Shown: positions 1-8,672 of the stretch, one piece after another
Layout of the letters: every line of letters starts with the position of its first letter
Numbering within the stretch: position 1 is the first letter of the stretch
Assembly (NCBI GenBank): GCA_934095845.1
Contig: CAKOKS010000006.1
Coordinates: 1-64,000 of the forward strand
DNA from: an uncultured Bacilli bacterium
Lineage (GTDB): Bacteria > Bacillota_I > Bacilli_A > RF39 > UBA660
DNA length: 64,000 bases
Direction of reading: 5' to 3'
Notes under the pieces: model-generated
The model's database searches: none
What the model saw: the letters and a program-made list of their open reading frames with translations, nothing else
What the model was told of the DNA's origin: nothing
Program-made: the position numbers and the translations under genes

Positions 1-600
1 ATTTACTCCATTTTCATTATATTCATATCCGTTTATTGTTTTAAACTTTTGAGGTACATTTAAATCATGATAATAATGATAATAAACTTTGGCCAATTCA
101 TATTTTTTATTCCATTCATCGACGCTATTTCTAAGTTCAAAATTCATTCCAATTTTTTCTAATAATGCTATTTGATCTTGGGTTATTTTGTAAGCACCTT
201 TTCCATTAAATGCTAATTTTTGTGTATAGATCCATATTCCTAAATTTACTCCATTTTCATTATATTCATATCCGTTTATTGTTTTAAACTTTTGAGGTAC
301 ATTTAAATCATGATAATAATTATAGTAAGCTTTGGCCAATTCATATTTTTTATTCCATTCATCGACGCTATTTCTAAGTTCAAAATTCATTTCAATTTTT
401 TCTAATAATGCTATTTGATCTTGGGTTATTTTATAAGTTCCTTTTCCATTAAATGCTAATTTTTGTGTATTGATCCATTTTCCTAAATTTACTCCATTTT
501 CATTATATTCATATCCGTTTATGGTTTTAAAATCCGTAGGTACATTTAAATTATGGTGATGGTTATAATAAGCTTTAGCTAATTCATATTTGTCCATCCA
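1..600 (-). repeat. 243-bp tandem repeats encoding HA units
   Basis: The sequence starting ATTTACTCCA at position 1 recurs at 244 and 487, an exact period of 243 bp (81 codons). Units 1-243 and 244-486 differ at only about ten positions, while the third (from 487) has diverged much more. The near-identity suggests recent duplication, so unit number may change by recombination. Confidence 0.9.
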
Positions 601-2046
601 TGTCATCGTTAACCTACTATACATATATTTAATAGTTCTGAATAAATCTTCGTTTATCATAGATATGTTAAATGTTGTACTTTTTAAATGAATTAACTTT
701 TTTTCTCCATCTTTTCGTATTTGATATTTTTTTACTCTATTTATTAAATTGTTTTCTAATTCTTTTATAAATTCAATATTGTTTGATAAATCAATTATTA
801 TAGGTGCAATCAGTATTTCAATTAATTCTTCTTTTGACATCGAATCGTCATAATTTAATTCTCTTATTTTACATTTTTCAATTAATTCTTCTTTTGAATA
901 TAGATTATATTCTTCAAATTCACTTTTGATATTATGCCCAACAGATAGTGCTCTTCCTAATTGTTCAAAAAATACAATGTCAGAATTAGTACTCCTGCCC
1001 ATTATAACTCCGTTTAATCCCGGTGCATGAATTCCTTCATTATACTGATTCTTAGCAAACATTATTCTTAATTTACCACTTGCATCATTTTGTTCTAAGT
1101 CTACATTTTTATAAAAAGCTTCTCTATTCTTTTTACCTTTTTCACCCATTTCACTGGTAGTCATATAAAATTCATAATCATTTTCTGTTAATTTCATCTC
1201 ATGAACCCATTGCCTTGTTTCTTTCATTATGCTATCGATATCATTAACTCCTGGTTCAGAATTTAAAGGGCAAAAATATATATATTTTCCATTCGGTTTT
1301 ATATTAGTTTTAAATATGTCACTTAAGTTAGGTGCTTCATGAACCCTCTTTTTTAAATCAACTAATAATGAAGCTAATTCTTTATGATTTTTACTATTGG
1401 GATTTAATGAATTTATTTTATTTTCTAAATATTTACAAGTTTCTTCTAAAAACACATATCCACTTTTATAATTTGGTTTAGGAAGAACCCCATCTATCAT
1501 AGCATCACATAAATCATAATTGCTTACAACCTTGTTTGAAAATAATTCATCAGTTTTAGAATCAGTCATATCTCTTTCATAAGATGAGCCTCTATCTCTT
1601 ACTGTATATGCTGTCATACCAAATACTTGTAAATTTTTATGCGTATCGATAAGACAATTTATCCTTTGACCCCAAACTGGAGCACCTAAATGATGAAATT
1701 CATCTAATATCAATAAATCTACATCTAACTTCGAAATTTCATCCCTACTCATATTTATAAAACTTTGATATGTTCTAAATTCCAAATTTGGAAAATCATT
1801 TTCTAATGAAACGTTACTATTTTGTTCAATTAATTTTTTTTCGTGCTCAATAATTGATCCATAAGGAACAACATATATTATTTTTTTATTTTTATTATCA
1901 AGAGCAAGTTGTAGTGCATTAAAACTTTTACCTGTTCCAGTTGCATGAACTATTGCAGCAATGTTATCATGTTCATATTGCTTTTTTACTTTCTCGTAAC
2001 TTTTTATATTATGTTCATACAATCCTAATCTACTATAATCACTCAT
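1..2046 (-). CDS. DEAD/DEAH-type helicase with helicase-associated repeats (partial)
   Basis: The minus-strand frame is open from an ATG at 2046 to the window edge, so the C-terminus is missing. The N-terminus has a Walker A motif (ATGTGKS, about residues 35-41) and a Walker B/motif II of LDEFHH, followed by motif III-like FGMTA and the helicase C-terminal motif QLGRALS. These are hallmarks of superfamily 2 helicases of the restriction-helicase kind. The C-terminal part consists of helicase-associated (HA) units of 81 residues (KYELAKAYYN...NVP...INGYEYNENGVNLG). Two and a part are visible, and the count continues beyond the window. The start codon overlaps the stop region of the upstream 81-aa gene by 8 nt, so the two are probably translated together. 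Such proteins occur in accessory and phage-related DNA; a defence or mobile-element role is inference. Confidence 0.85.
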   Translation of the reverse strand, partial: MSDYSRLGLYEHNIKSYEKVKKQYEHDNIAAIVHATGTGKSFNALQLALDNKNKKIIYVVPYGSIIEHEKKLIEQNSNVSLENDFPNLEFRTYQSFINMSRDEISKLDVDLLILDEFHHLGAPVWGQRINCLIDTHKNLQVFGMTAYTVRDRGSSYERDMTDSKTDELFSNKVVSNYDLCDAMIDGVLPKPNYKSGYVFLEETCKYLENKINSLNPNSKNHKELASLLVDLKKRVHEAPNLSDIFKTNIKPNGKYIYFCPLNSEPGVNDIDSIMKETRQWVHEMKLTENDYEFYMTTSEMGEKGKKNREAFYKNVDLEQNDASGKLRIMFAKNQYNEGIHAPGLNGVIMGRSTNSDIVFFEQLGRALSVGHNIKSEFEEYNLYSKEELIEKCKIRELNYDDSMSKEELIEILIAPIIIDLSNNIEFIKELENNLINRVKKYQIRKDGEKKLIHLKSTTFNISMINEDLFRTIKYMYSRLTMTWMDKYELAKAYYNHHHNLNVPTDFKTINGYEYNENGVNLGKWINTQKLAFNGKGTYKITQDQIALLEKIEMNFELRNSVDEWNKKYELAKAYYNYYHDLNVPQKFKTINGYEYNENGVNLGIWIYTQKLAFNGKGAYKITQDQIALLEKIGMNFELRNSVDEWNKKYELAKVYYHYYHDLNVPQKFKTINGYEYNENGVN

Positions 2047-2284
2047 TTAAATCCCCTTCTAACTTTTTTATATCCACAAAATTATAATTATCAACTGTTT
2101 TTATAATAATGTTGACTTTGTCATCTTTCATAATATCTGCATTTTCCGCGTTTTGTTCAGTTTCATATTTATAGATTTTAGAACCAATCTCAATTATAAA
2201 TCCGATTTTTTTAGATGCCATTACATCCTCATTATTTACAGTCGGAACGTATACTTTTTTTACTTTTCCATATTTTTCTAACAT
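2039..2284 (-). CDS. Small conserved-context hypothetical protein
   Basis: This 81-aa protein is unrecognised. It is charged, with alternating hydrophobic stretches (KIGFIIEIGSKIYKYE, KVNIIIKT) that suggest a small beta-rich domain; there is no signal peptide or membrane segment. It ends in TGA inside the start of the downstream helicase gene, with an 8-nt overlap, so the two form a translational pair. The ribosome binding site before the ATG is weak. It probably acts with the helicase, but its function is unknown. Confidence 0.6.
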   Translation of the reverse strand: MLEKYGKVKKVYVPTVNNEDVMASKKIGFIIEIGSKIYKYETEQNAENADIMKDDKVNIIIKTVDNYNFVDIKKLEGDLNE

Positions 2285-2442
2285 ATCATTACTTATATAA
2301 TTAAAATTATAAAAATATTACTTAATTTTTATTATTAATTAATTCCTTTCTATTTATATTCTTGAATCATTAATTTAAAATTAAAAACGTGTTTATGATA
2401 ACATAAAAGCAACCTTTTTACAAGTTGCTTCAAATCTTATTA

Positions 2443-2466
2443 TTACTTAAAAAAGTAAATGTAACT
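2443..2466 (+). repeat. Left terminal inverted repeat of IS30-like element
   Basis: The segment begins TTACTTAAAAAAGTAAATG and matches the reverse complement of 3849-3872 at 20 of 24 positions. Confidence 0.7.
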
Positions 2467-2555
2467 TTAGATAGTAATTTTTTAAAAGTTGCATTTAGTT
2501 CTTTAATATTATTTAATTATTCTTATTAATTGTTTTTTTATTAAAAATTGAAAGG

Positions 2556-3696
2556 ATGTTTTATATAAAAAAAGAAAGATTAACAATTGAAAACAGAATG
2601 TTAATTGAACAACTATTGAAACTAAATTATAAATTAAAAATATTGCTGATGCTTTTGATTCAACTTCTTCCACTGTTTCTAAAGAAATTAAAAAAAGAAG
2701 AATTTGCAATAAAGGTAATCTTAAAGAATGTGACAAATTAAAAAGATTTCCTTATGTGTTTTCATGTTGCAGTCTTAAAATAAATTGCCATAAAAAGAAA
2801 TACTATTATAATTATAAAAAAGCACAAGAAAATTATGATTATCTATTACATTATTCTAGGAAAGGAATTGATATGTCTATTGATGAAATAGAATATTGGA
2901 ATGATTATTTAACTGACAAATTAAAAAATAAAAATCAACCAATTTTACATTTATACAATACTATAGAAAAAGAATTTCCAAAATCTATTCAAACATTTTA
3001 TAACTATGTTCATGGAGGTTATTTTTCAAACATAAATGATGAAATGTTACCTAGATCTTATAGTTATAAACCTAGAAAAAGAAAAAATGAAGCTCCAACT
3101 ATAAGATATGATAATCCGGCAAGAAAAGGTCGTACATTAAAAGAATTAAATGAATATTTAGCTATAAATCCAAATGCAAATATAGTTGAAATGGATACTG
3201 TTATTGGAAAATTTGAAGACAAGAAATGTATACTAACTTTATATTTTAGAAATAGTAAACTAATGCTGATGTTTCTTATAAACAAGTACAAAACCTCAGA
3301 AGTTAAAAGAATTTTTAATTATCTGAGAAAAAAATTAGGTACAAAAAAATACAAAGAATTATTTGAAATTATTCTTACTGATAATGGCTGGGAATTCTCT
3401 AAACCACTAGATATAGAAATTGATCCTATTACAGGTGAAAAAATAATAAATGTATTTTATTGTGAACCATACTCTTCATGGCAAAAAGGTGGTATAGAAA
3501 GAAATCATGAATTTATAAGATATATAATTCCAAAAGGCATTACTTTTGATAATTTAAATAATGAAAATATTATAAATATGATGAATAATATAAATAATGT
3601 CAAAAGAAAAAGTATGGAGAGAAAATTTCCAAAACTCTTCATCTTCATCATATTGATGAAGAAGACGTTGATTTAAGTTATAAAATACTTAAATAA
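2556..3696 (+). pseudogene. IS30-family transposase, frameshifted
   Basis: Three reading frames make up one ancestral transposase. The first (from ATG 2556) supplies the start of the helix-turn-helix. At the A-run near 2637 the reading must shift to continue with IADAFDSTSSTVSKEIKKRR, a typical IS30 HTH. The main frame then carries the DDE core: EMDTVIG, LTDNGWEF and SWQKGGIERNHEF hold the three acidic residues in IS30 spacing. Near 3635 a second disruption (frame change plus loss of residues) occurs. The other frame ends HHIDEEDVDLSYKILK, which I recognise as a usual end for this family. The product should be inactive unless frameshifting is programmed, which is not normal for IS30. Confidence 0.8.
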
Positions 3697-3848
3697 TCAA
3701 CAGATTGAAAATAACAAAACAATTGATATTTCAAAACTAATAACTTACATTTAATTTTTGAAATTATCTTCAAAATACTTTTTCGAATGCATTAATTTCC
3801 TTTTTCGATTACTATTTTATCTAAATTTACAAAAAATGCAAGTATAAA

Positions 3849-3872
3849 ACTTGCATTTACTTCTTAAAGTAA
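3849..3872 (-). repeat. Right terminal inverted repeat of IS30-like element
   Basis: Its reverse complement begins TTACTTTAAGAAGTAAATG, the partner of the left repeat. It lies about 150 bp past the end of the transposase frame. Confidence 0.7.
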
Positions 3873-3925
3873 CTATATATATTAACAAAACAAAAAGAAA
3901 GTATTTTACATTATTTTTTTGAATT

Positions 3926-5110
3926 TTATTTACTATCATTATTGTTTTTTCTTTTTAAAACAAGTTTAGGGCCACTAGTGGTTTTATCTAATTCTTTATC
4001 AACTTGTTCAATAGTAATAATATGCTCCTTATCTATTGGAATACCATCTATTCTTAATCTTAAATCATATGTAACTTTTTCCCCTATGCTTTGTTCTATA
4101 TATTTTTCTAAATCTTCAAAGTCCATATTAACAATTTCATCAAAAGGCAACTCAATAGTTCTAGATATATTTTCTTTTGTTTTTTCACTTAATTGATATG
4201 GTTTATTTTCTATTTCATCATCATTCTTTTCTCTACATTTTTTCACAAAATATGCTGTTCTAAACTCATGTTTAAAATCATTGTTCAATATAGAAAAGTA
4301 GTAGTTATATATTTGTTCAGGATATACAGATAATAAATTCCACATTTGTAACTGATAAATATCTGTAGCTAATTTATTAATATTCCTTACATATATGTTA
4401 TATTCCGAATATATATGTGAATTTTCTTCATCAAGCACATTAATATAAGCTATTTTATAGTCTTGTGGTCTATAGTATGAAATTCCAACTTGTTCACAAA
4501 TTGTAGTAGGAAGAAGTTTCAGTCTTTTTATTGGAATATTAATATTCAGTTCTAATCTTTGATTTTCATCAGATAATTCTAAATCTTCGATTTTTTCTTT
4601 TAATCTTCTAATGATAAATTCACAATCCTCTATACTAGTTTCCATAAACATTGATACAGCTCGTAAATACAAATTAGAATTAATCTGATCTTGAGTCAAT
4701 GAATTAATAAAATTCTTTAATTTATTATATCTTTTTATTTTACTAATTCTTTTCTCGTCAAAACTTTTATTTATTAAATGATCTTCTAAGCCATAAGTAC
4801 CAATAATTTTAAACAATTTCTTTTCTAACTCTTTATTTTCTCTTTTACAATAATCATTTACAAAAATTTTAATTTTTGTAAATCTATCAGAATATAACTC
4901 ATTTCGTTGAATTTGTCTTTTATGTTCTTCAAATTCTTCTTTTGTAGGATAATCTGTATTTCTTCTTGCAAACTTATCTAATGCTTTATCTGAAAAACTA
5001 TCATTATCACAACAATTTTTTTCAACTTCACAAAATTTATCATAGTTCATTCCAAATGCTCTTTTATTCTTGCATTTTATTTTATTTTTAATAACATCAA
5101 TTAAATTCAT
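3926..5110 (-). CDS. Hypothetical protein, 394 aa
   Basis: I do not recognise this protein. It is soluble and strongly charged, with no signal peptide or membrane segment. The first 80 residues are Lys/Cys-rich. The middle is helical (ERLKEK-type heptads around residues 165-180), followed by a probable beta region (LELNINIPIKRLKLLPTT). The tail ends in a Lys/Asn-rich stretch. A good ribosome binding site (GGAGGC) precedes the ATG. It sits between a dead insertion sequence and a KilA-N gene, so it is most likely accessory or phage-derived. Function unknown. Confidence 0.6.
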   Translation of the reverse strand: MNLIDVIKNKIKCKNKRAFGMNYDKFCEVEKNCCDNDSFSDKALDKFARRNTDYPTKEEFEEHKRQIQRNELYSDRFTKIKIFVNDYCKRENKELEKKLFKIIGTYGLEDHLINKSFDEKRISKIKRYNKLKNFINSLTQDQINSNLYLRAVSMFMETSIEDCEFIIRRLKEKIEDLELSDENQRLELNINIPIKRLKLLPTTICEQVGISYYRPQDYKIAYINVLDEENSHIYSEYNIYVRNINKLATDIYQLQMWNLLSVYPEQIYNYYFSILNNDFKHEFRTAYFVKKCREKNDDEIENKPYQLSEKTKENISRTIELPFDEIVNMDFEDLEKYIEQSIGEKVTYDLRLRIDGIPIDKEHIITIEQVDKELDKTTSGPKLVLKRKNNNDSK

Positions 5111-5172
5111 ATAAAGCCTCCTCTTGTGTTTTCTTATTATATTATATTTTTTTTAAAAATTTCTTATTTTCA

Positions 5173-6066
5173 TTATTTATTTTCAATCAAAACTCTATTA
5201 TTTACACTTATTTTTTCTTGTAATAATTCTAATTCTTTAATACCATTATTATTTTTCAATATTTCCATTTGATTTCTAGCAGAATTATTTAAACTAATTA
5301 ATCTTTCACTCTGTGACATACCTAATTTTATAAACTCTGCATTTGTATTTTCTAAATTATTTAATATTACTAAATGTAATAAATCAGTATAATCTCTCAT
5401 GTTACCTTTTTCGGAAAGCTCTGGATTTTCTTTTCTCCATTCTTTAGCAGTCATTCCAAACAATGCAACATTTAATACATCTGCTTCTTCGGCATATACA
5501 AATTTTTTTTGTTCTTCTGTTAATGTAGGAACTATATAATTTTTAACTGCATCTGTATGGACTACATAATTTACTTTTGATAAAACTCTATTAGCATGCC
5601 ATTCTAACTTTTGTTGATATGCTTCATTTTTCTTTAATCTTTCAAATTCTTTTATTAAATAAAGTTTAAATTCCGGACTTAACCAACTAGCAAATTCAAA
5701 CGCTATATCAGGATGGGCAAATGTTCCAACACTATATTTTCCTGCACTTGGAACAATTCCTATTGCATTAAATTTATCTTTCCATCTCTTTGGAGTCATA
5801 GTGAATCTATTGTATGGTGCTTCTTCAGTTTTAATTACGTGAAATTCCACGGAATTAAAATTTTCGTTATTTATTTGTTCCCACAAACCATAATAATCAA
5901 ATGAATTTTTATTAGACATCCAATTTCTAATTACGCCTGATGGATCTTCTGGATTTTGATATTTTGCTAAATCAGTAAGTGATATATAATCAACATTTCC
6001 AATTCTCATTATTCCTATTTTATTATCTATAACATTTATTTCAGTTTTTACTAAATCTTTTGCCAT
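5173..6066 (-). CDS. KilA-N domain protein (phage-type)
   Basis: The N-terminal 100 residues match the KilA-N DNA-binding fold of phage proteins: IGNVDYISLTDLAKYQNP, then GLWEQINNENFNSVEF, then FTMTPKRWKDKFNAIGI and GTFAHPDIAFEFASWLSPEF. The C-terminal half is helical and unrecognised. The frame opens further upstream at 6096, but the Shine-Dalgarno AAAGGAG sits seven bases before the ATG at 6066, so the protein is taken as 297 aa starting MAKDLVKTE. A broken relative lies at 49353-49755. KilA-N proteins are common in prophages and islands; no promoter of its own is obvious, and a candidate small RNA lies about 400 bp upstream. Confidence 0.85.
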   Translation of the reverse strand: MAKDLVKTEINVIDNKIGIMRIGNVDYISLTDLAKYQNPEDPSGVIRNWMSNKNSFDYYGLWEQINNENFNSVEFHVIKTEEAPYNRFTMTPKRWKDKFNAIGIVPSAGKYSVGTFAHPDIAFEFASWLSPEFKLYLIKEFERLKKNEAYQQKLEWHANRVLSKVNYVVHTDAVKNYIVPTLTEEQKKFVYAEEADVLNVALFGMTAKEWRKENPELSEKGNMRDYTDLLHLVILNNLENTNAEFIKLGMSQSERLISLNNSARNQMEILKNNNGIKELELLQEKISVNNRVLIENK

Positions 6067-6140
6067 ATTTTTGCTCCTTTCTAAATAGTCAGACAAGTTT
6101 GACTAATCATTTTCTATATCAATTTTATCATAAAATTCAG

Positions 6141-6420
6141 TTAATTATCTTTATATTCTTTCCCAATAGGAAAATAATATATTTTGTTATATTCTTTTTT
6201 AATTATTATATTATTTTCTCTTAAATTATCTGCAACTTCTTTATATTTGTTTTTTAATATGTGATAAATTATAATTGCTTATACTTTTGAAATTTTTATT
6301 ATTCTTATCAATAGCTTTTATATATTCTTTTTTATCAGAAGATATTATTAAACTGTTTTTTGATAAAGGTTGTTGTTTTAAATTTTCTAATATTTCCTTA
6401 ACAACATTTGACTTAACACT
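6141..6420 (-). pseudogene. Remnant of a hypothetical gene
   Basis: On the minus strand one frame reads SVKSNVVKEILENLKQQPLS and so on to KKQI before a stop. The next frame continues KNKYKEVADNLRENNI...YYFPIGKEYKDN and then stops near 6141. The lysine-rich composition and the clean hand-over at an A-run suggest one gene broken by a single-base shift. It lacks a start codon. It lies directly upstream of the KilA-N gene. No family is recognised. Confidence 0.4.
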
Positions 6421-6480
6421 TTATCTACGATTTATTTATTTTATTATGCTGCTTTTTATAATATTTTTTTAATTTATTAT

Positions 6481-6586
6481 AAAAAAACGAACTATTTCTA
6501 GTTCGAATAAATCTTTAATGGTGCCCTAAAGGAAGAAGTACGACAACTTTTTAGACAACAAATAATAGTCAGTAATAAAATTAACT
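6481..6586 (-). ncRNA. Candidate small RNA or tRNA-trailer scar (copy 1)
   Basis: On the minus strand a consensus-like promoter (TTGATA, 17 nt, TATAAT at 6593-6598) is followed by about 105 nt. The stretch ends in a terminator hairpin, CGAACTA-GAAA-TAGTTCG, and seven T. Before the hairpin it contains GGGCACCA, the same end as a CCA-bearing tRNA. A second locus at 49836-49936 has the same order: TTATTTGTTGT, a variable stretch of 26-30 nt, GCACCA, about 14 nt, a CGAACTA hairpin and a T-run. I cannot fold a proper tRNA from it. It may be a small RNA family or the scar of integration at a tRNA 3' end. Confidence 0.4.
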
Positions 6587-6626
6587 AACTAAATTATATC
6601 AATATTAGATTATTTTATCAATAGTT

Positions 6627-7520
6627 TTAGTTGTTTAAAGCACCCGACATAATTCTAAATTTTGATTTATTGTTCCATATATCTAATATTTTATCAAAAT
6701 TTTTATCAGGTTCTAATAATAATTCTGCTAAATTATCTAATTCAATATATTCTTCTTCACTTAATTCAAAATTTTTATCTTGTATATATTTAGGTAAGTG
6801 TAAAAATATTATTTCATCATTCATTAAAGAATGAAAATCATAAAATAATCCGCGAATACTTGCTTTTAAACCTAATGTTGCGGGGTCAGAAGCATAATAA
6901 ATTTCTTCTGTTTTATATTTTCCAGTTCTCATCCCTAAATATGCTTCAGCACCAAATATAAATTTATTTCTAGGAATATCGTTTAAATCAAACCCCATTT
7001 CATGGTCTGGACAATGTTCATCAGCATCTACTAATACCCATCTTTGTTTAATTTCATCATAATATTCTGTAATCCAATGATCATAACTAACACCATCATA
7101 TTTTATATAAGGAGCAAAACCACTTCTTACTCTTGCAGAATAACCTTTTGCCTTTAATGTTGCAGCAAGTAATATTGCTTCTCCTCTACATGTAACATGT
7201 ATTTTATCTTCTGCTTTTCTATTTACACTATATGTTTTATCTTTTCGTAACAATTCACTTATCATACTTATTGCTGTCGGAAACAAGTCATCTTCATAAT
7301 CTAATCTAGTAATTGGAACTTTTGTCATATCACCCCAAAAACAATTAGATTGTTTTCTAATGTTAGGAATATCAAATACTACTGGATGAATAATTTGTTT
7401 TCTTTGAAGAATACACAATTCGTTAATATCATCAGGAAGATTCTTCATAAAATTTTTATATAAACCTAAATCAGTATATAAACTAGTCTGCTTATAAAAA
7501 TTAAATACTTCATTATTCAT
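6627..7520 (-). CDS. Transglutaminase-like superfamily protein
   Basis: The central part carries the catalytic triad pattern of transglutaminase-like cysteine proteases: Cys in VTCRGEAILLAATLKAKG, His in YDHWITEYYDE and Asp in WVLVDADEH. The Gly-Phe segment ARVRSGF between them is typical. The protein is cytosolic, with no signal peptide. The frame allows a start at 7535, but GGAG lies eight bases before the ATG at 7520 (MNNEVFNFYKQ), so I chose that. It overlaps the end of the nitroreductase gene by 8 nt and is translationally coupled to it. The substrate is unknown. It is cargo of element I, and together with the nitroreductase may have a metabolic or detoxifying role (inference). Confidence 0.75.
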   Translation of the reverse strand: MNNEVFNFYKQTSLYTDLGLYKNFMKNLPDDINELCILQRKQIIHPVVFDIPNIRKQSNCFWGDMTKVPITRLDYEDDLFPTAISMISELLRKDKTYSVNRKAEDKIHVTCRGEAILLAATLKAKGYSARVRSGFAPYIKYDGVSYDHWITEYYDEIKQRWVLVDADEHCPDHEMGFDLNDIPRNKFIFGAEAYLGMRTGKYKTEEIYYASDPATLGLKASIRGLFYDFHSLMNDEIIFLHLPKYIQDKNFELSEEEYIELDNLAELLLEPDKNFDKILDIWNNKSKFRIMSGALNN

Positions 7521-8079
7521 TATACCACTCCACAATATCCTTTAATTTTTTTCTAGGTCTTTGTTTAGGAAATTCATTTGGGTAGCCTATTGATACCGCG
7601 CAATTTAATTCCATATCTTCATGTCCTAGCATCTTAGCTACTTCATCTGCTACATAAACTATATCTCTTATCCACAATGAACCGAGACCTAAATCGGTTG
7701 CTCTTAAACACATATTTTCTACACAAGCTCCAATAGATAAATTATCACCGACTATCCAATTATTATCTTTTTCTCTAAATATTAAAATCAATATAGGTGC
7801 TTGTTTGATTACGTTAGCTGTAGGATTAACACTACTATTAAATCCATATATTGCTCTTTCTTCTGATTTTTTGTTTTTTAACGTATAATTAATCATCATA
7901 TCCATAACTCTGTTTTTTGTTTCTTTTGTTAAAACAACAAAATACCAAGGTTGTTTATTTTTAGCAGATGGGGCTAATCTTCCACAATTTAATATATCTT
8001 CAATTAATTCTCTATCAACATTATCATTTTTAAAATTTCTAATACTTCTTCTTTCTTCTATAATTTTTAAAACTTCCAT
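7513..8079 (-). CDS. Nitroreductase family protein
   Basis: This 188-aa protein begins with the family's N-terminal signature: IIEERRSIRNFK, then LIEDILNCGRLAPSAKNKQPWYFVV. It continues with SIGACVENMCLRATDLGLGSLWI and an end of the GYPNEFPKQRPRKKL type. These residues build the FMN pocket of the small flavoreductases, which usually work as homodimers with NAD(P)H. The length is normal and the gene looks intact. It is read just before the transglutaminase-like gene with an 8-nt overlap. Its true electron acceptor cannot be inferred from sequence. Confidence 0.88.
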   Translation of the reverse strand: MEVLKIIEERRSIRNFKNDNVDRELIEDILNCGRLAPSAKNKQPWYFVVLTKETKNRVMDMMINYTLKNKKSEERAIYGFNSSVNPTANVIKQAPILILIFREKDNNWIVGDNLSIGACVENMCLRATDLGLGSLWIRDIVYVADEVAKMLGHEDMELNCAVSIGYPNEFPKQRPRKKLKDIVEWYNE

Positions 8080-8133
8080 TTTATCACCATATATTACCTT
8101 TCCAAATCATCAAAAAGTCTAAATCTAATTATT

Positions 8134-8526
8134 TTATTTTGAAAGGAATTTCTTTTGCAACCTTTCTAATTGTTTTGGCAAAATTTTGCCACTGATTACA
8201 TCTTTAAAAACATCTCCCATTACCCCGTAAAGAACATTACCTGCTAGTGTTTTGCTTTTTTCATCAATTGTTGATTGACTTTTTAGTTTTTGCATTTCAA
8301 TTTCATGTTTATATTCTTTATCTTTCATTTCCATTTCCAATTTGTGCTTTTCTTTTAAATTTTCAATATCTATCTCATGTTGTTTTAACAATTTTTCTAA
8401 TTCGTTTTTATGATTTCTTTCTAGTTTATCTAATTCTAATTTGTATTTTTTTGTTGCTTCTTTATATGCTAACTATGCAGTGAAAATAGAAACAACATAT
8501 GGTAAAAAATTCTTTACATATTCCAT
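8134..8526 (-). pseudogene. Coiled-coil protein interrupted by an amber codon
   Basis: The gene starts at ATG 8526 behind GGGAGC and reads MEYVKNFLPYVVSIFTA, then a TAG (8473-8475), and continues in the same frame as LAYKEATKKYKLELDKLERNH and on to FLSK. Without the stop it would be a 130-aa protein: a short membrane or amphipathic N-terminus, a long Lys/Glu coiled coil (about residues 18-95) and a C-terminal helix. The segment after the stop has its own ATG at 8391, giving an 85-aa fragment without a good ribosome binding site. Only one base needs to change to restore the frame. The function is unknown. Confidence 0.65.
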
Positions 8527-8672
8527 AATTAAATCAGCTCCCGTTTGATAATATTATATCACACTTCACTGACTATTTAACTAACAAATAGAAAATCACA
8601 CGCATAATGATTAGGTCATTATGCAAGTGTGTTTCTAAATTATCAGAAATTTAGTATAACTAAAGAATACAA

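Larger units (their letters stand above)
2443..3872 (+). mobile_element. Decayed IS30-like insertion sequence
   Basis: A transposase pseudogene on the plus strand is bracketed by imperfect 24-bp inverted repeats (2443-2466 and 3849-3872, 20 of 24 positions matching). The element is about 1.43 kb, somewhat longer than typical IS30 elements. No clear target duplication could be read. The transposase carries at least two frame disruptions, so the copy is not autonomous. Confidence 0.75.

Noticed and set aside
2509..2736. Minus-strand 75-aa frame
   Set aside because: It is antisense to the helix-turn-helix part of the IS30 transposase.
6275..6472. Plus-strand 65-aa hydrophobic frame
   Set aside because: The minus strand here carries a recognisable, lysine-rich gene remnant; the plus frame has no ribosome site.
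6481..6586. Call as a tRNA gene because of GGGCACCA
   Set aside because: No acceptor, D or T stems can be formed upstream of CACCA.
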